Assembly (NCBI GenBank): GCA_963709395.1
Contig: CAVPWP010000020.1
Coordinates: 474,728-538,727, forward strand
Direction of reading: 5' to 3'
Origin: CAVPWP01 sp963709395
GTDB taxonomy: Bacteria > Pseudomonadota > Alphaproteobacteria > Rhodobacterales > Rhodobacteraceae
DNA length: 64,000 nt
Positions within the stretch are counted from its first letter, which is position 1. Each line of letters starts with the position of its first letter. The notes beneath the pieces were generated by a model that saw only the letters and a program-made list of their open reading frames with translations, was not told the DNA's origin and made no database searches. The position numbers and the translations under genes were made by a program. Positions 56,206 to 64,000 of the stretch are shown here, piece by piece.

Positions 56206-57258
56206 GTGGCTGGTATCCTTATCCAAGGTTTGTGCAAAGGTTGGGGCACGGTCACCGCGCTGCGAGACCTTGATCTTGAGGTCATGGACGGTGAGTTTCT
56301 TGTTCTGCTGGGCCCCTCGGGCTGCGGCAAGACCACCACAATGCGACTGATCGCTGGGCTCGAGACGCCGGACGCAGGTGTTATCAGAATCGATAACGAG
56401 GATGTCACGGACTGGCCCCCTCGAGAGCGTGATATCGCCATGGTGTTCCAGAGCTACGGCCTCTATCCACATATGACAGTGGCCGAGAACATTGGTTACC
56501 CCTTGCGACTGAGAGGCATCAACAGTGCCGAGCGAATGCGGCTCGTGAGAGAGGCTGCCGAGAGGGTGGATCTGGGTGCATTGTTGGATCGCAAGCCACG
56601 GGCGCTGTCGGGCGGCCAGCGCCAGCGTGTCGCACTCGCACGCGCAATCATACGGCGACCACGCGCGTTCCTGATGGACGAGCCACTTTCAAACCTGGAT
56701 GCAAAGCTGCGGGTGCTCATGCGCGCCGAGTTGAAGCGGCTGCACCACGACCTCGGAACAACCATTGTGTACGTCACGCACGATCAGGTCGAGGCCATGA
56801 CACTGGCGTCCCGGGTCGCGGTCATGGAGGGTGGTCGGATCGCGCAATTGGATGTGCCCGAAGCGATCTACGCCCGACCAGCCGACCGGTTCGTTGCGGG
56901 ATTTGTAGGTTCCCCGCCGATGAGCTTCATAACAGTTGTGCCTGGCCCGCAGGGGCTGACCATCGCTGGCCAGCCTGTAGCCTTGTCGGCGGGGGAGCGA
57001 CCGGTCATTCTTGGCGTCCGGCCCGAGGACGTCGAAGTTACCGAGCCTACAGCGGGCGACCTTCGCGCGACCGTCTTCGCCGTCGAGTTCACAGGCGCAG
57101 CCACATATGCAACCGTCCGGCTCGGCTCAGAGCTGGTATTGGCTACCTGCCCTGCGGGACGACCGATGCCAGACTACGACGAGACTGTGGGCCTCCGACT
57201 GAATCGCACGCGCCTGCATGTCTTCGACCCTTCGACAGGAGCAAGGATCGGGCCATGA
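56206..57258 (+). CDS. ABC transporter ATP-binding protein (MalK/UgpC type)
   Basis: A 350-residue ATPase of the carbohydrate import class. Walker A GPSGCGKTTTMRL near 38-50, Q-loop VFQSYGLYPHMTV, signature LSGGQRQRVALARA near 134, Walker B FLMDEPLSNLDAKLR near 158 and the H-loop VTHDQVEAMTLA are intact, followed by a TOBE-type domain. The GTG start at 56206 has a GGACGGAGG ribosome site. It energises the permeases encoded on the other strand, so the transporter is split between two divergent operons. Confidence 0.95.
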   Translation: MAGILIQGLCKGWGTVTALRDLDLEVMDGEFLVLLGPSGCGKTTTMRLIAGLETPDAGVIRIDNEDVTDWPPRERDIAMVFQSYGLYPHMTVAENIGYPLRLRGINSAERMRLVREAAERVDLGALLDRKPRALSGGQRQRVALARAIIRRPRAFLMDEPLSNLDAKLRVLMRAELKRLHHDLGTTIVYVTHDQVEAMTLASRVAVMEGGRIAQLDVPEAIYARPADRFVAGFVGSPPMSFITVVPGPQGLTIAGQPVALSAGERPVILGVRPEDVEVTEPTAGDLRATVFAVEFTGAATYATVRLGSELVLATCPAGRPMPDYDETVGLRLNRTRLHVFDPSTGARIGP

Positions 57259-58835
57259 CCACATGGGATAGCATCGTTGTCGGAGCGGGTTCGTCGGGCT
57301 GTTTGGCCGCTGCTCGCCTCGTTGCTGAGACAGGCGACCGAGTGCTACTCCTCGAGGCCGGAGGCCCCTACCGCAATCCACTGTTGCGCATAGCAGCTGG
57401 ATACATGAAGTTTCTCGCTTCGGATCGGTATCTTGCGATGGTTCGCAGCGACCCTGAGCCCGGTCTGGGCGGCCGTGCGCCAATCATTCCGCAAGCGCGT
57501 GTCTTGGGCGGGGGCTCGAGTGTAAATGCAATGGTCTATATGCGAGGGCAGCCGGCGGACTACGATGGCTGGGCCAAGATCACCGATGCGGACTGGGGTT
57601 GGAATTCGATACTGCCACACTTCGTCAAGCTCGAGGACAATAGCCGTCTTGGACCGCCTTTTCATGGAAACGGGGGGCCCCTGAAGGTTTCCGACAATGC
57701 TCACGTGCATGAAATGTCGCGTGCATTCATTGCAGCCGTGGCGACCTTGGGTGTGCCAGAAAGCAGCGACTTCAACGGTGGAAGACAAACCGGCGTAGGT
57801 CTGATGCAGGTCACCGCTCGCGAAGGCTGGCGCTGCGGCGCCGTTGAGGCCTTCCTTCGCCCGCTCGACCGTCATCCGCGCCTTTCAGTCCGGCTTCGCG
57901 CGCGCGTGGATCGTGTCGTCTTCGAGGGCGAGCGCGCCGCTGGAGTTGTTCTTGGAGGAGAGGAGGTGCGAGCGAGGCGTGTCATCCTTGCCGCGGGAGC
58001 CTTCAACACACCAAAGCTCCTTATGCTTTCCGGAATCGGACCAAGAGACATCCTTCGACGGCAGGGCATCGACTTGCGCCTGAGCAGCTCGGGTGTTGGC
58101 GCGAACCTCATGGATCATCTCGAGGTTCCGGTCGTCTATTCCACTCCCGGGCGGGACGGTTACTGGGGCGAGGACCGAGGCTGGCGGATGGTTCGCAACG
58201 GGATTCAGTTCATTGCGGGACTGAAGGGTCCGGCTTCGACAATCGGAGTCGAAGCCTGCGCATTCTGGCCAGAACCTGACAAGACTGACGCGGCGCTACA
58301 GATTTATTGCGTGCCCACGGTCTACCTCGACCGAGACGTGACCGGCGTTGCGCCCGCCCCAGGCCTGACTCTCAATGCCTGCCTGTTGCGACCTTGTTCG
58401 CGCGGGCGTCTCAGCCTTGCTTCGATCGATCCCTCAGCGCCGCCCAGGGTAGAGACAGGCTACCTGCGCGAAGAGGCCGATATGAAGGAACTGCTACGCG
58501 GCCTTTCGATTTGCCGCGATATTGCGCAGGCAGAGCCGTTGGCTGGCCGGCTCGCGAAGGAAATCCTGCCAGGGCCTTCCGTCATGGAAGAGACAGCGCT
58601 ACGCGACCATGTTCGCAGAACTGTCAAGACCAACTACCACCCGTGCGGAACCGTGCGAATGGGACAGATAGATGATGAATTGGCCCCGCTGGGGCCGGAC
58701 GGCGCGGTGAAAGGGGTGCGTGGACTATGGGTCGTTGATGCGTCTGCGATGCCGACGATCCCATCGGCCAATACGAATGCGCCTGTTATGGCGATGGCGG
58801 ACCGTATCATGGACGGTGTACTGGGGGTGCGTTGA
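57255..58835 (+). CDS. GMC-family FAD oxidoreductase (choline dehydrogenase-like)
   Basis: A 526-residue flavoprotein that oxidises an alcohol group. The FAD-binding VVGAGSSGCLAAARLV is at residues 8-23, LLLEAGG near 35, the GMC signature RVLGGGSSVNAMVYMRGQPA near 83-102, and the active-site histidine in NYHPCGTVRMG near 459 with its partner asparagine in PSANTNAPVMAMADRI. It overlaps the ATPase gene by four bases. With the downstream dehydratase it could oxidise a sugar or polyol towards an aldonate; the substrate is unknown. Confidence 0.9.
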   Translation: MTTWDSIVVGAGSSGCLAAARLVAETGDRVLLLEAGGPYRNPLLRIAAGYMKFLASDRYLAMVRSDPEPGLGGRAPIIPQARVLGGGSSVNAMVYMRGQPADYDGWAKITDADWGWNSILPHFVKLEDNSRLGPPFHGNGGPLKVSDNAHVHEMSRAFIAAVATLGVPESSDFNGGRQTGVGLMQVTAREGWRCGAVEAFLRPLDRHPRLSVRLRARVDRVVFEGERAAGVVLGGEEVRARRVILAAGAFNTPKLLMLSGIGPRDILRRQGIDLRLSSSGVGANLMDHLEVPVVYSTPGRDGYWGEDRGWRMVRNGIQFIAGLKGPASTIGVEACAFWPEPDKTDAALQIYCVPTVYLDRDVTGVAPAPGLTLNACLLRPCSRGRLSLASIDPSAPPRVETGYLREEADMKELLRGLSICRDIAQAEPLAGRLAKEILPGPSVMEETALRDHVRRTVKTNYHPCGTVRMGQIDDELAPLGPDGAVKGVRGLWVVDASAMPTIPSANTNAPVMAMADRIMDGVLGVR

Positions 58836-58908
58836 TGGCAAGACTTCGTGCGCCTGCTGAACGACCAGCCTTTCGAGGCCATACCCCGTTACAAAGGCTC
58901 ATTTCGCT

Positions 58909-60057
58909 ATGAAAATCACTGCGCTCCGCACTTTCCTCGTTCCTCCGCGCTGGCTCTTCCTGAAAGTGGAAACCGACGAGGGCATATCTGGCTGGGGCGA
59001 GCCCGTGCTCGAGGGTCATGCGGAGACGCTCGCAGCAAAGATAGCAGAGCTCGCCGACATTCTGGTGGGTACGGACCCGTCACCTATCGCGGACGTTTGG
59101 CAGCGTATCTATCGGAACGGATGCTACAGGGGCGGACCAGTCCTAATGAGCGCGCTTGCTGGCATCGACACCGCGCTCTGGGACATCAAAGGCAAAGCGC
59201 TTGATCAGCCTGTCCACGCTCTATTGGGAGGGCCGGTGCGGGAGCGCGTACGAAGCTATTGTTGGATTGGCGGAGATCGACCGCGAGACCTCGTCACAGA
59301 TGCGGAAGCGCTAATTGCGCGCGGTTTCGACGCCTGCAAGCTCAACATCTGCGACGAACTCCAGATCGTGGACACCTATGAAAAAGTGGACTCGGTGATC
59401 CGTAGGCTCGGCGACCTACGCGCTGCGGTAGGTACGCGTATGGACCTCGCATTCGACTTCCACGGTCGGGTCCATCTGCCCATGGCGCGGATCCTTCTGC
59501 GCGAGATCGAACCGCTCCGGCCGATCTTTGTGGAAGATGCGGTGGCGGCGGGCGCAGTCGAGGAAGCTGAAGGCCTTTCACACATCACCTCCATTCCACT
59601 CTGCTTTGGCGAGCGGATGCATAGTCGGGCTGAATTCAAGCGGCTTTTCGAGCGTCGGATTGCGCAGGTCATCAATCCGGACCCAGCGCATGTAGGCGGC
59701 ATCTCCGAAACGGTTCGGATTGGGAACTGGGCCGAGGCCTATGATGTTGCACTTGCTCCGCACTGCCCGCTCGGCCCTATTGCGTTGGCAGCTTGCTTGC
59801 AGGTGGACGCGGTGTGTCACAACGCCTTCATTCAGGAGCAGTCGCTGGGCATCCACTATAACGGCGAGTGGGATCTCGGCAGCTATACGGCGCCAGGTGG
59901 GGGCTTTGACCTTGTGGACGGTTTCCTAATGGTGCCGAAAGGACCTGGGCTCGGGATCGTGGTGGATGAGGACGCTGTGGAGGCTGCGGCGCGAGTAGGG
60001 CACCGCTGGCGTGCCCCGGTTTGGCGCCACCCGGATGGGTCGATTGCCGAATGGTGA
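58909..60057 (+). CDS. dgoD: Galactonate dehydratase-type enolase superfamily enzyme
   Basis: It dehydrates an aldonate such as D-galactonate to the 2-keto-3-deoxy acid. The 382-residue protein starts MKITALRTFLVPPRWLFLKV. The metal ligands D183 (DFHGRVH), E209 (FVEDAV) and E235 (FGERMHS), and the catalytic H185 and H285 (APHCPLGPI), fall at exactly the residue numbers known for E. coli DgoD, which strongly supports the subgroup. Stereospecificity could still differ. It lies 73 bases after the GMC gene and overlaps the lyase gene. Confidence 0.9.
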   Translation: MKITALRTFLVPPRWLFLKVETDEGISGWGEPVLEGHAETLAAKIAELADILVGTDPSPIADVWQRIYRNGCYRGGPVLMSALAGIDTALWDIKGKALDQPVHALLGGPVRERVRSYCWIGGDRPRDLVTDAEALIARGFDACKLNICDELQIVDTYEKVDSVIRRLGDLRAAVGTRMDLAFDFHGRVHLPMARILLREIEPLRPIFVEDAVAAGAVEEAEGLSHITSIPLCFGERMHSRAEFKRLFERRIAQVINPDPAHVGGISETVRIGNWAEAYDVALAPHCPLGPIALAACLQVDAVCHNAFIQEQSLGIHYNGEWDLGSYTAPGGGFDLVDGFLMVPKGPGLGIVVDEDAVEAAARVGHRWRAPVWRHPDGSIAEW

Positions 60058-61037
60058 CCGGAGGTATCGAAGGCGTACATTGCGTGCTCTTTGCTTTATG
60101 GGATGCAAAGGAGCGCCTGGACCGTGGTGCCATGCGCGCGCAGGTCGAATGGGCGCTGGAGCGTGGGGCGGAGGGCATCGTAGTCTTGGGTCTCGCCACC
60201 GAAGTCGGCAAACTCGCCCTGTCTGAAAAGCTGGATGTCATCGACTGGGCGGCTCAGGACGTGAAAGGACTGCCTCTCACGGTAACAGTGGCAGCAAATT
60301 CGGTTCCAGAGCAGAAGACGATCCTCCAGGCAACGGAGGAGGCGGGTGCGGCACTCGCCATCTTGCAGCCCCCCTTGGTGGGTTCCTTTGCCGCCGCAGA
60401 ATACATTGATTTCCTTGCCCGTGTGGGGGAGGACTCACGCATTCCCCTCGCCGTGCAGAACGCGCCGCAGTATCTCGGCCGATCCTTATCGGGACCAGAC
60501 CTTGCGGCACTTACGGTGCGGCTTCCACGGCTTAGCCAAGTGAAAGCAGAGATGCCGGCGGTAGATCTTGCCGCCTTCGCGAAGGCCTGTGGCCGTCTCA
60601 CGCTGCTAAACGGCCGCGGCGGTCTTGAAATGACTGATGCGCTGCAAATCGGTTGCCGCGGCTTCGTCGTGGCGCCCGATGTGCTTCCGGGAGTGGTCGG
60701 ATGCTGGCGGGCTTGGAAAGCTGGAAATACCGCGGAGGCAGACGCCGCTTATGGGGCTTTTCTGCCTGCAGCTACCTTCGGGATGCAGTCGCTTGAACAC
60801 CTTGTTTGCTACGGCAAGCGCATCTGGGGGCGCCGGGCGGGGGTAGTTATTCACGATCGAGCCCCTGCACTCCGGCCCAGCGAGGCGGGCCTTCGGCTCG
60901 CCGAGCGCTGGGCAGATGTCGAAATCGAGGCGGTGGACGGCGCACCTTCTGCGGGTTCAGTTGCAGGCTATCCCATACCAATAGGGATATTGGAGCATGT
61001 TTGCATCGATGCGGCAACTGGATCGTCGGTGATGTGA
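60051..61037 (+). CDS. DapA-family aldolase/lyase, probable 2-keto-3-deoxy sugar-acid lyase
   Basis: A class I, Schiff-base TIM-barrel enzyme of the dihydrodipicolinate synthase family, 328 residues from ATG 60051. The Schiff-base lysine is K165 (LSQVKAEMPAV) and the active-site tyrosine Y141 (NAPQYLG). The usual GTTGE loop is changed to GLATEVGKL, so it is not a lysine-pathway DapA. Following galactonate dehydratase, it most likely cleaves or dehydrates the 2-keto-3-deoxy acid. The C-terminal 25 residues look atypical. Confidence 0.82.
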   Translation: MVTGGIEGVHCVLFALWDAKERLDRGAMRAQVEWALERGAEGIVVLGLATEVGKLALSEKLDVIDWAAQDVKGLPLTVTVAANSVPEQKTILQATEEAGAALAILQPPLVGSFAAAEYIDFLARVGEDSRIPLAVQNAPQYLGRSLSGPDLAALTVRLPRLSQVKAEMPAVDLAAFAKACGRLTLLNGRGGLEMTDALQIGCRGFVVAPDVLPGVVGCWRAWKAGNTAEADAAYGAFLPAATFGMQSLEHLVCYGKRIWGRRAGVVIHDRAPALRPSEAGLRLAERWADVEIEAVDGAPSAGSVAGYPIPIGILEHVCIDAATGSSVM

Positions 61038-61125
61038 GTATAGAGTGATGGTGCTTGCTCTTGCGCGTGGGACAAACAGGATGCCCACACGAAAGACATT
61101 TCTTTGTAGGTAGGAGCGGCGAATA

Positions 61126-61894
61126 GTGGCAAGTCGGGAAAGGCTGCTTAAGGGACAACGCACTGGACGCGAGGCCGCGGATCGCTTGGCGAATGACTGG
61201 GAAAGCCGAGACTCGATTCCCACGTCCCCGTCTCCTGAGTGGGCCCGCGCGGCTGTCCTCCGATTTGGAGAGATCATAGCGGAACAGCGCTCCATCTTCC
61301 GTGTAAGCATGAAGCGCGCCGACAAGGGAGCGAGCACCCTAAGCCCGCGACCCTTTCAAGGTATCTTGGAGTGTCTGCAGAACGCAGACGATCTCGCGGC
61401 CACCAGCTTGCGCGTTGCATATCGTGACAGGGGCAGTCCGGAGCTCCTTATTGTTCATCGTCGGCGATTTCGTTACCCTCGCGAACGTCGGCGCGATGCT
61501 ACTTCCATGGCTGTCGACCAAAGAGAGCGATGCGGATGCCGCCGGCCGCTTTGGTATCGGGCAGCGCACCCTGAATGCGCTCGGCGGACCGATAGCGCTT
61601 CGCGCAGCCCCATACCATCTGGTGATGGGACCTGATGGACCAGAGTTGTGCGAACCAGAGCCTGATCTTCCAGGCGTCTACAATTCCACTCGGCGAGAAA
61701 CGATGCTGGTTATCCCGCTCTTGCCCCATGTGACGAGTGACAAGATAGCGAGAGCGGTGAACGAGTTGAATGCGGAGTCCCGTAGCGTCGGATCGCTTGG
61801 ATCAGGCGGTCACGGACGGATGACGTTTTCTCGTTCCGCCCGGCGGCGTGGCCGACGGCCGCAAGCATCGTCCGGTAGAGCTCAAGATCGTTAG
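61126..61894 (+). pseudogene. Sacsin-like HSP90-type ATPase domain protein, truncated and frame-broken
   Basis: GTG 61126 follows AGGAGCGG. The product reads RPFQGILECLQNADDLAATS (the N-box of GHKL/HSP90-type ATPases with LQNADD), then after a frame break at about 61459 continues GDFVTLANVGAMLLPWLSTK and ESDADAAGRFGIGQRTLNAL, the G1 and lid motifs seen in sacsin-type N-terminal ATPases. From about 61795 the family-like sequence ends and the frame runs into foreign sequence, stopping at 61894. Only the ATPase domain of a larger protein survives. Such proteins occur in phage-defence loci. Confidence 0.6.
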
Positions 61895-62311
61895 GTTTCG
61901 GTCTTATTGCTCCTACAACAAAATCCGGCGTGGGAAGCAGATCGCCCGGTCCGGGGCTTTCCACTGCAAGCTGCTCCGCGAGATGACGCAATAGCTCAAG
62001 GTCTGTCCCTGGTGCGGTCACGAGATAGGAGCTGATTGCTTCACGCCACGGCCCAATGTTTCCAAGCCTTCACGGTTAATCGTTAACTGCTCCAACGCTG
62101 CGTGCGATTTCGCAGAAAGGCTGCCGATCGTCTCGGTCGACAAGGAGATCTACCGGCGGCTCCCAGCGTTTATGATCGCTACAGTCGACAAGTTCGCCAA
62201 CGTACCTTGGGAGGGTCGCACCGGAGCTTTTTTCGGCCACGTCGATCGGCATGATGAACTGGGCTTCTACGGCGCCGCGGAGCCGCGCGAGGGGCGCATC
62301 CCGTTCGACTT
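61824..62311 (+). pseudogene. DrmA-like helicase fragment (DISARM-type), with an in-frame stop
   Basis: In one frame: LKIVRFRSYCSYNKIRRGKQ, HCKLLREMTQ, a TAG at 61992, then LKVCPWCGHEIGADC and NCSNAACDFAERLPIVSVDK (a four-cysteine zinc ribbon), YRRLPAFMIATVDKFANVPW and GAFFGHVDRHDELGFYGAAE. The zinc ribbon followed by IATVDKFA and GFYG resembles the central part of DrmA, the helicase of the DISARM defence system. The rest of the helicase (DEAD/DExH and C-terminal motifs) is missing; similarity ends near 62311. Identity is from memory of the family and needs a search. Confidence 0.5.
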
Positions 62312-62398
62312 GTGCGTCGAGAGCAGGTGCACCTTCTTCATGAGGCCGCGCTTGTGGATCCGACGGGCTGTCGGAGCCGCACGTTTGTCGATTTTCAT
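62267..62398 (-). CDS. Short reading frame behind a palindrome, possibly a truncated gene
   Basis: ATG 62398 opens a 43-residue basic frame (MKIDKRAAPTARRIHKRGLM, then KKVHLLSTHKSNG) that runs into the DrmA-like fragment and stops at 62267. Its upstream region carries the palindrome at 62419-62433. It may be the 5' end of a small regulator gene cut off by a rearrangement; no family is recognised. Confidence 0.3.
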   Translation of the reverse strand: MKIDKRAAPTARRIHKRGLMKKVHLLSTHKSNGMRPSRGSAAP

Positions 62399-62418
62399 GG
62401 TCTGTCTTTCTGCCTATT

Positions 62419-62433
62419 GTTAGTAGTACTAAC
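62419..62433. repeat. 15-bp palindrome GTTAGTA-g-TACTAAC
   Basis: A perfect inverted repeat with a single central base, 20 bases upstream of the minus-strand ATG at 62398 and about 50 bases before the plus-strand frame at 62484. It has the look of a dimeric repressor operator. Confidence 0.5.
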
Positions 62434-62483
62434 ACGATTCGCTCGAGGAGCGTGACTCGTCTGAAGACCGCGGGGATTGTCGT

Positions 62484-63302
62484 TTGAACGACCTACCGGC
62501 GCTGGAGGTGATCGCCGCCGAGACCAACTGGCTGGTCTTCGGCAGGCTTCTCCGTGCCGCCATGCGGGCACATGAGGATTATGGGTTCGTTTCTCCGGGC
62601 GACGTCATCTCTCGCGTTGCGGAACTGAGCGGAAGGGATCCTCGAGCCTTCGAAATCCCCTCTACGCTGAAGCTTGGCTTTCGCGTCACGCCCCGGAAAT
62701 GAAACCCGAGGAAACAATCCGTTGCGCGATGACGAGCGTTTCTTCTGCTGTCTCAGATCCACGCTGTATCGCCCCAAGTGGCGGAGGAACTGGCGCCCCG
62801 CGTCTATGGCGGGACGATCAACCGGAAGGAACTGAAGAAGGCGCTTGAGGAGGCCAAGCGGACTGCACACGCTCCCGGCGGCGTGGGACATGAACGCTGG
62901 CACCGAACACAGGCCTTCGAGGAGCGCGCCCTCACATTCCTGAAGGAGAACCTCGAGTTACTTGGAGTAGGTCCAGATGCGTCGATATCGGCTCGCGCGG
63001 AGCCCGGGATCCTTCCGTACGATTTCGAGATCAGGTCTCAAGGAAAGGCAGTCGTGGCCGTCGGAGTGAAGGCATACCGCGAGAAGATTACCCAGCGCGC
63101 GCAGGTCGAGGCTTTGGCGGTCGCGGCGCTTGTAAGCCGGGAGTTTCCAGAAGTACTGATCCTTATGTCGAAAGACTGGCAGCGGACGATGCATGCAATG
63201 GCTCGCATTCGCGATGAGCTGGATCTCAGGATGGTGCGCCTGGCGACCCTGGACGAAGAGAAGGCGAAACTCGATCCGGGTAGGGCCATCGACTTCTGGT
63301 GA
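62484..63302 (+). pseudogene. Nuclease-like protein, frame-broken
   Basis: The first part (62484-62702, TTG start) reads LPALEVIAAETNWLVFGRLL through GDVISRVAELSGRDPRAFEI to VTPRK and stops. A middle stretch continues in the next frame (GNNPLRDDERFFCCL), and the last part returns to the first frame from about 62745: LSQIHAVSPQVAEELAPRVY to DPGRAIDFW at 63302. GILPYDFEIRSQGK followed by AVVAVGVKAY looks like a PD-(D/E)xK-type core (D, then VxVK). Unlike the housekeeping breaks, one of these needs a deletion-type correction, so real decay is possible. No named family is recognised. Confidence 0.45.
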
Positions 63303-64000
63303 TGATTCACGAGAATGATGGGATCGTTCGCCGTCGCCAGAAAAAACGACAGAGCACCACAACGCCGGTCAGACAGCAGGAGCGGAGCGATTTCGGACCT
63401 TCAGGCGGGAGCGCTTAGGTCCGCACCCGGCCCTAAGCGGACGCTCGCGCGGTTCGCATCGAAGGTCCGGTTCGGCGGCTGAGCGGAGGCGCTTCATTCT
63501 ACCAGAGTAAGGGATCGTTGAAGGCTTCGACGCAACGTGGCGGTCCGATCAGCGGCACGAGCTCAGCGACATAGGGGCGACTCGACCTGCCAGCCCTCGG
63601 GATGCTTCAGCTGGAAACGGCCTGCCTTCAGTCGCGATCGTGACCCACTCCTCGATGGAGGCAATTCTCTTGGTTTTGCTACCGCGGCCACCTTGAGAGC
63701 GACGGCGATCACTTAGGAATACGTGATGGGGCAGAGCAGGGATGAAACCAAACGCCCGCCAGTACAGGGCGACGACAAGGAAGCCGCGATCACTTGGGCT
63801 GACGAGAACGCCCTGCCGTCAATGTCATGCAGAGACCATTGGCGAGGCATGCAGCGAATTTCCGCTTTCCGCCCAATCTGCCGAATGCTGCAGAGCGGGC
63901 GAAGGTCGGGTTCAGGTGCATCTATGAGGCGCGGGACGTTGTCGGAAGGCGCGAAGTTCAGGATGACGAGTGCAACTTATTACTCGCAGTGCAACTTAAT
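63303..64000. other. Non-coding or relic sequence at the right edge
   Basis: About 700 bases with no supportable gene. It contains the motif CGAAGGTCCGGTTCGG (63460-63475) shared with 50733-50748, a looser copy at 63900-63915, and the terminal repeats described separately. A 61-residue frame at 63742-63927 has no ribosome site or recognisable similarity and is not called. Confidence 0.45.
63969..63998. repeat. Two direct repeats AGTGCAACTTA, possible IS21-type end
   Basis: AGTGCAACTTA occurs at 63969-63979 and again at 63988-63998, with a 19-base period. Multiple related repeats near the tips are a hallmark of IS21-family elements, so an element may begin at the right edge. Its transposase would lie outside the window. 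Confidence 0.35.

Noticed and set aside
61710..62066. Leftward protein-like frame (TDLELLRHLAEQLAVE) opposite the DrmA-like piece
   Set aside because: It looks plausible, but it lies antisense to the four-cysteine zinc ribbon and IATVDKFA segment, which carry recognisable motifs, and it has no ribosome site.

Overview
The window is a piece of a GC-rich alphaproteobacterial chromosome, most likely from the Rhodobacteraceae (Rhodobacterales). The basis is protein texture and synteny: mutS-grpE-hrcA-rph-rdgB-hemW, parB-parA-rsmG-mnmG-mnmE-rho-hemJ, maf-aroE-coaE-dnaQ-secB, addB-addA-trxA, regB/senC/regA and tsaD-gpsA are the usual neighbourhood of the replication origin in this family. A probable oriC lies at 13.2-13.6 kb. 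Genes to its left (parB to hemJ) all run leftwards and genes to its right (maf to dnaQ) run rightwards, and two parS centromere sites lie 3-5 kb away.

Layout. 0-8 kb: mismatch repair (mutS, cut by the left edge), heat-shock genes grpE and hrcA, RNase PH, RdgB and the haem chaperone HemW. 6-13 kb: chromosome partitioning, tRNA/rRNA modification, Rho and HemJ. 13-17 kb: origin, then Maf, shikimate dehydrogenase, CoA kinase, the DNA polymerase III proofreading subunit and SecB. 17-23 kb: envelope proteins (FxsA, Tim44-like, MltA), Smr, an MFS transporter and the HslUV protease. 23-33.5 kb: a leftward operon that reads PAS protein-tsaE-amgK-murU-addB-addA-trxA, combining cell-wall recycling, tRNA modification and recombinational repair. 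33.6-36.4 kb: the redox regulon genes regB, senC and regA. 36.4-47.4 kb: LysR regulator, HD hydrolase, ahcY, DUF2853, EVE and YciI proteins, gpsA, tsaD, hemD, a mitofilin-like protein and hemY.

A tRNA-Thr(CGU) gene at 47.5 kb marks the change from conserved to accessory DNA. To its right are an aldo/keto reductase, an IS3-family insertion sequence, about 1.7 kb of mostly unrecognisable sequence, a divergent sugar-acid uptake and catabolism cluster (ABC transporter, FadR-type regulator, GMC oxidoreductase, galactonate dehydratase, DapA-type lyase), and finally a ruined defence-like segment with a truncated sacsin/HSP90-type ATPase, a DrmA-like (DISARM) helicase fragment and a nuclease-like protein. 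The last 30 bases carry spaced repeats resembling an IS21-type element end.

Data quality. Twelve reading-frame breaks occur, eleven of them in eight conserved housekeeping genes (mnmE, smr, addB x3, murU, ahcY x2, gpsA, mitofilin-like, hemY). Every one is repaired by removing exactly one base. This one-directional pattern points to insertion-type sequencing errors rather than biology, so these genes are described as probably intact in the organism.
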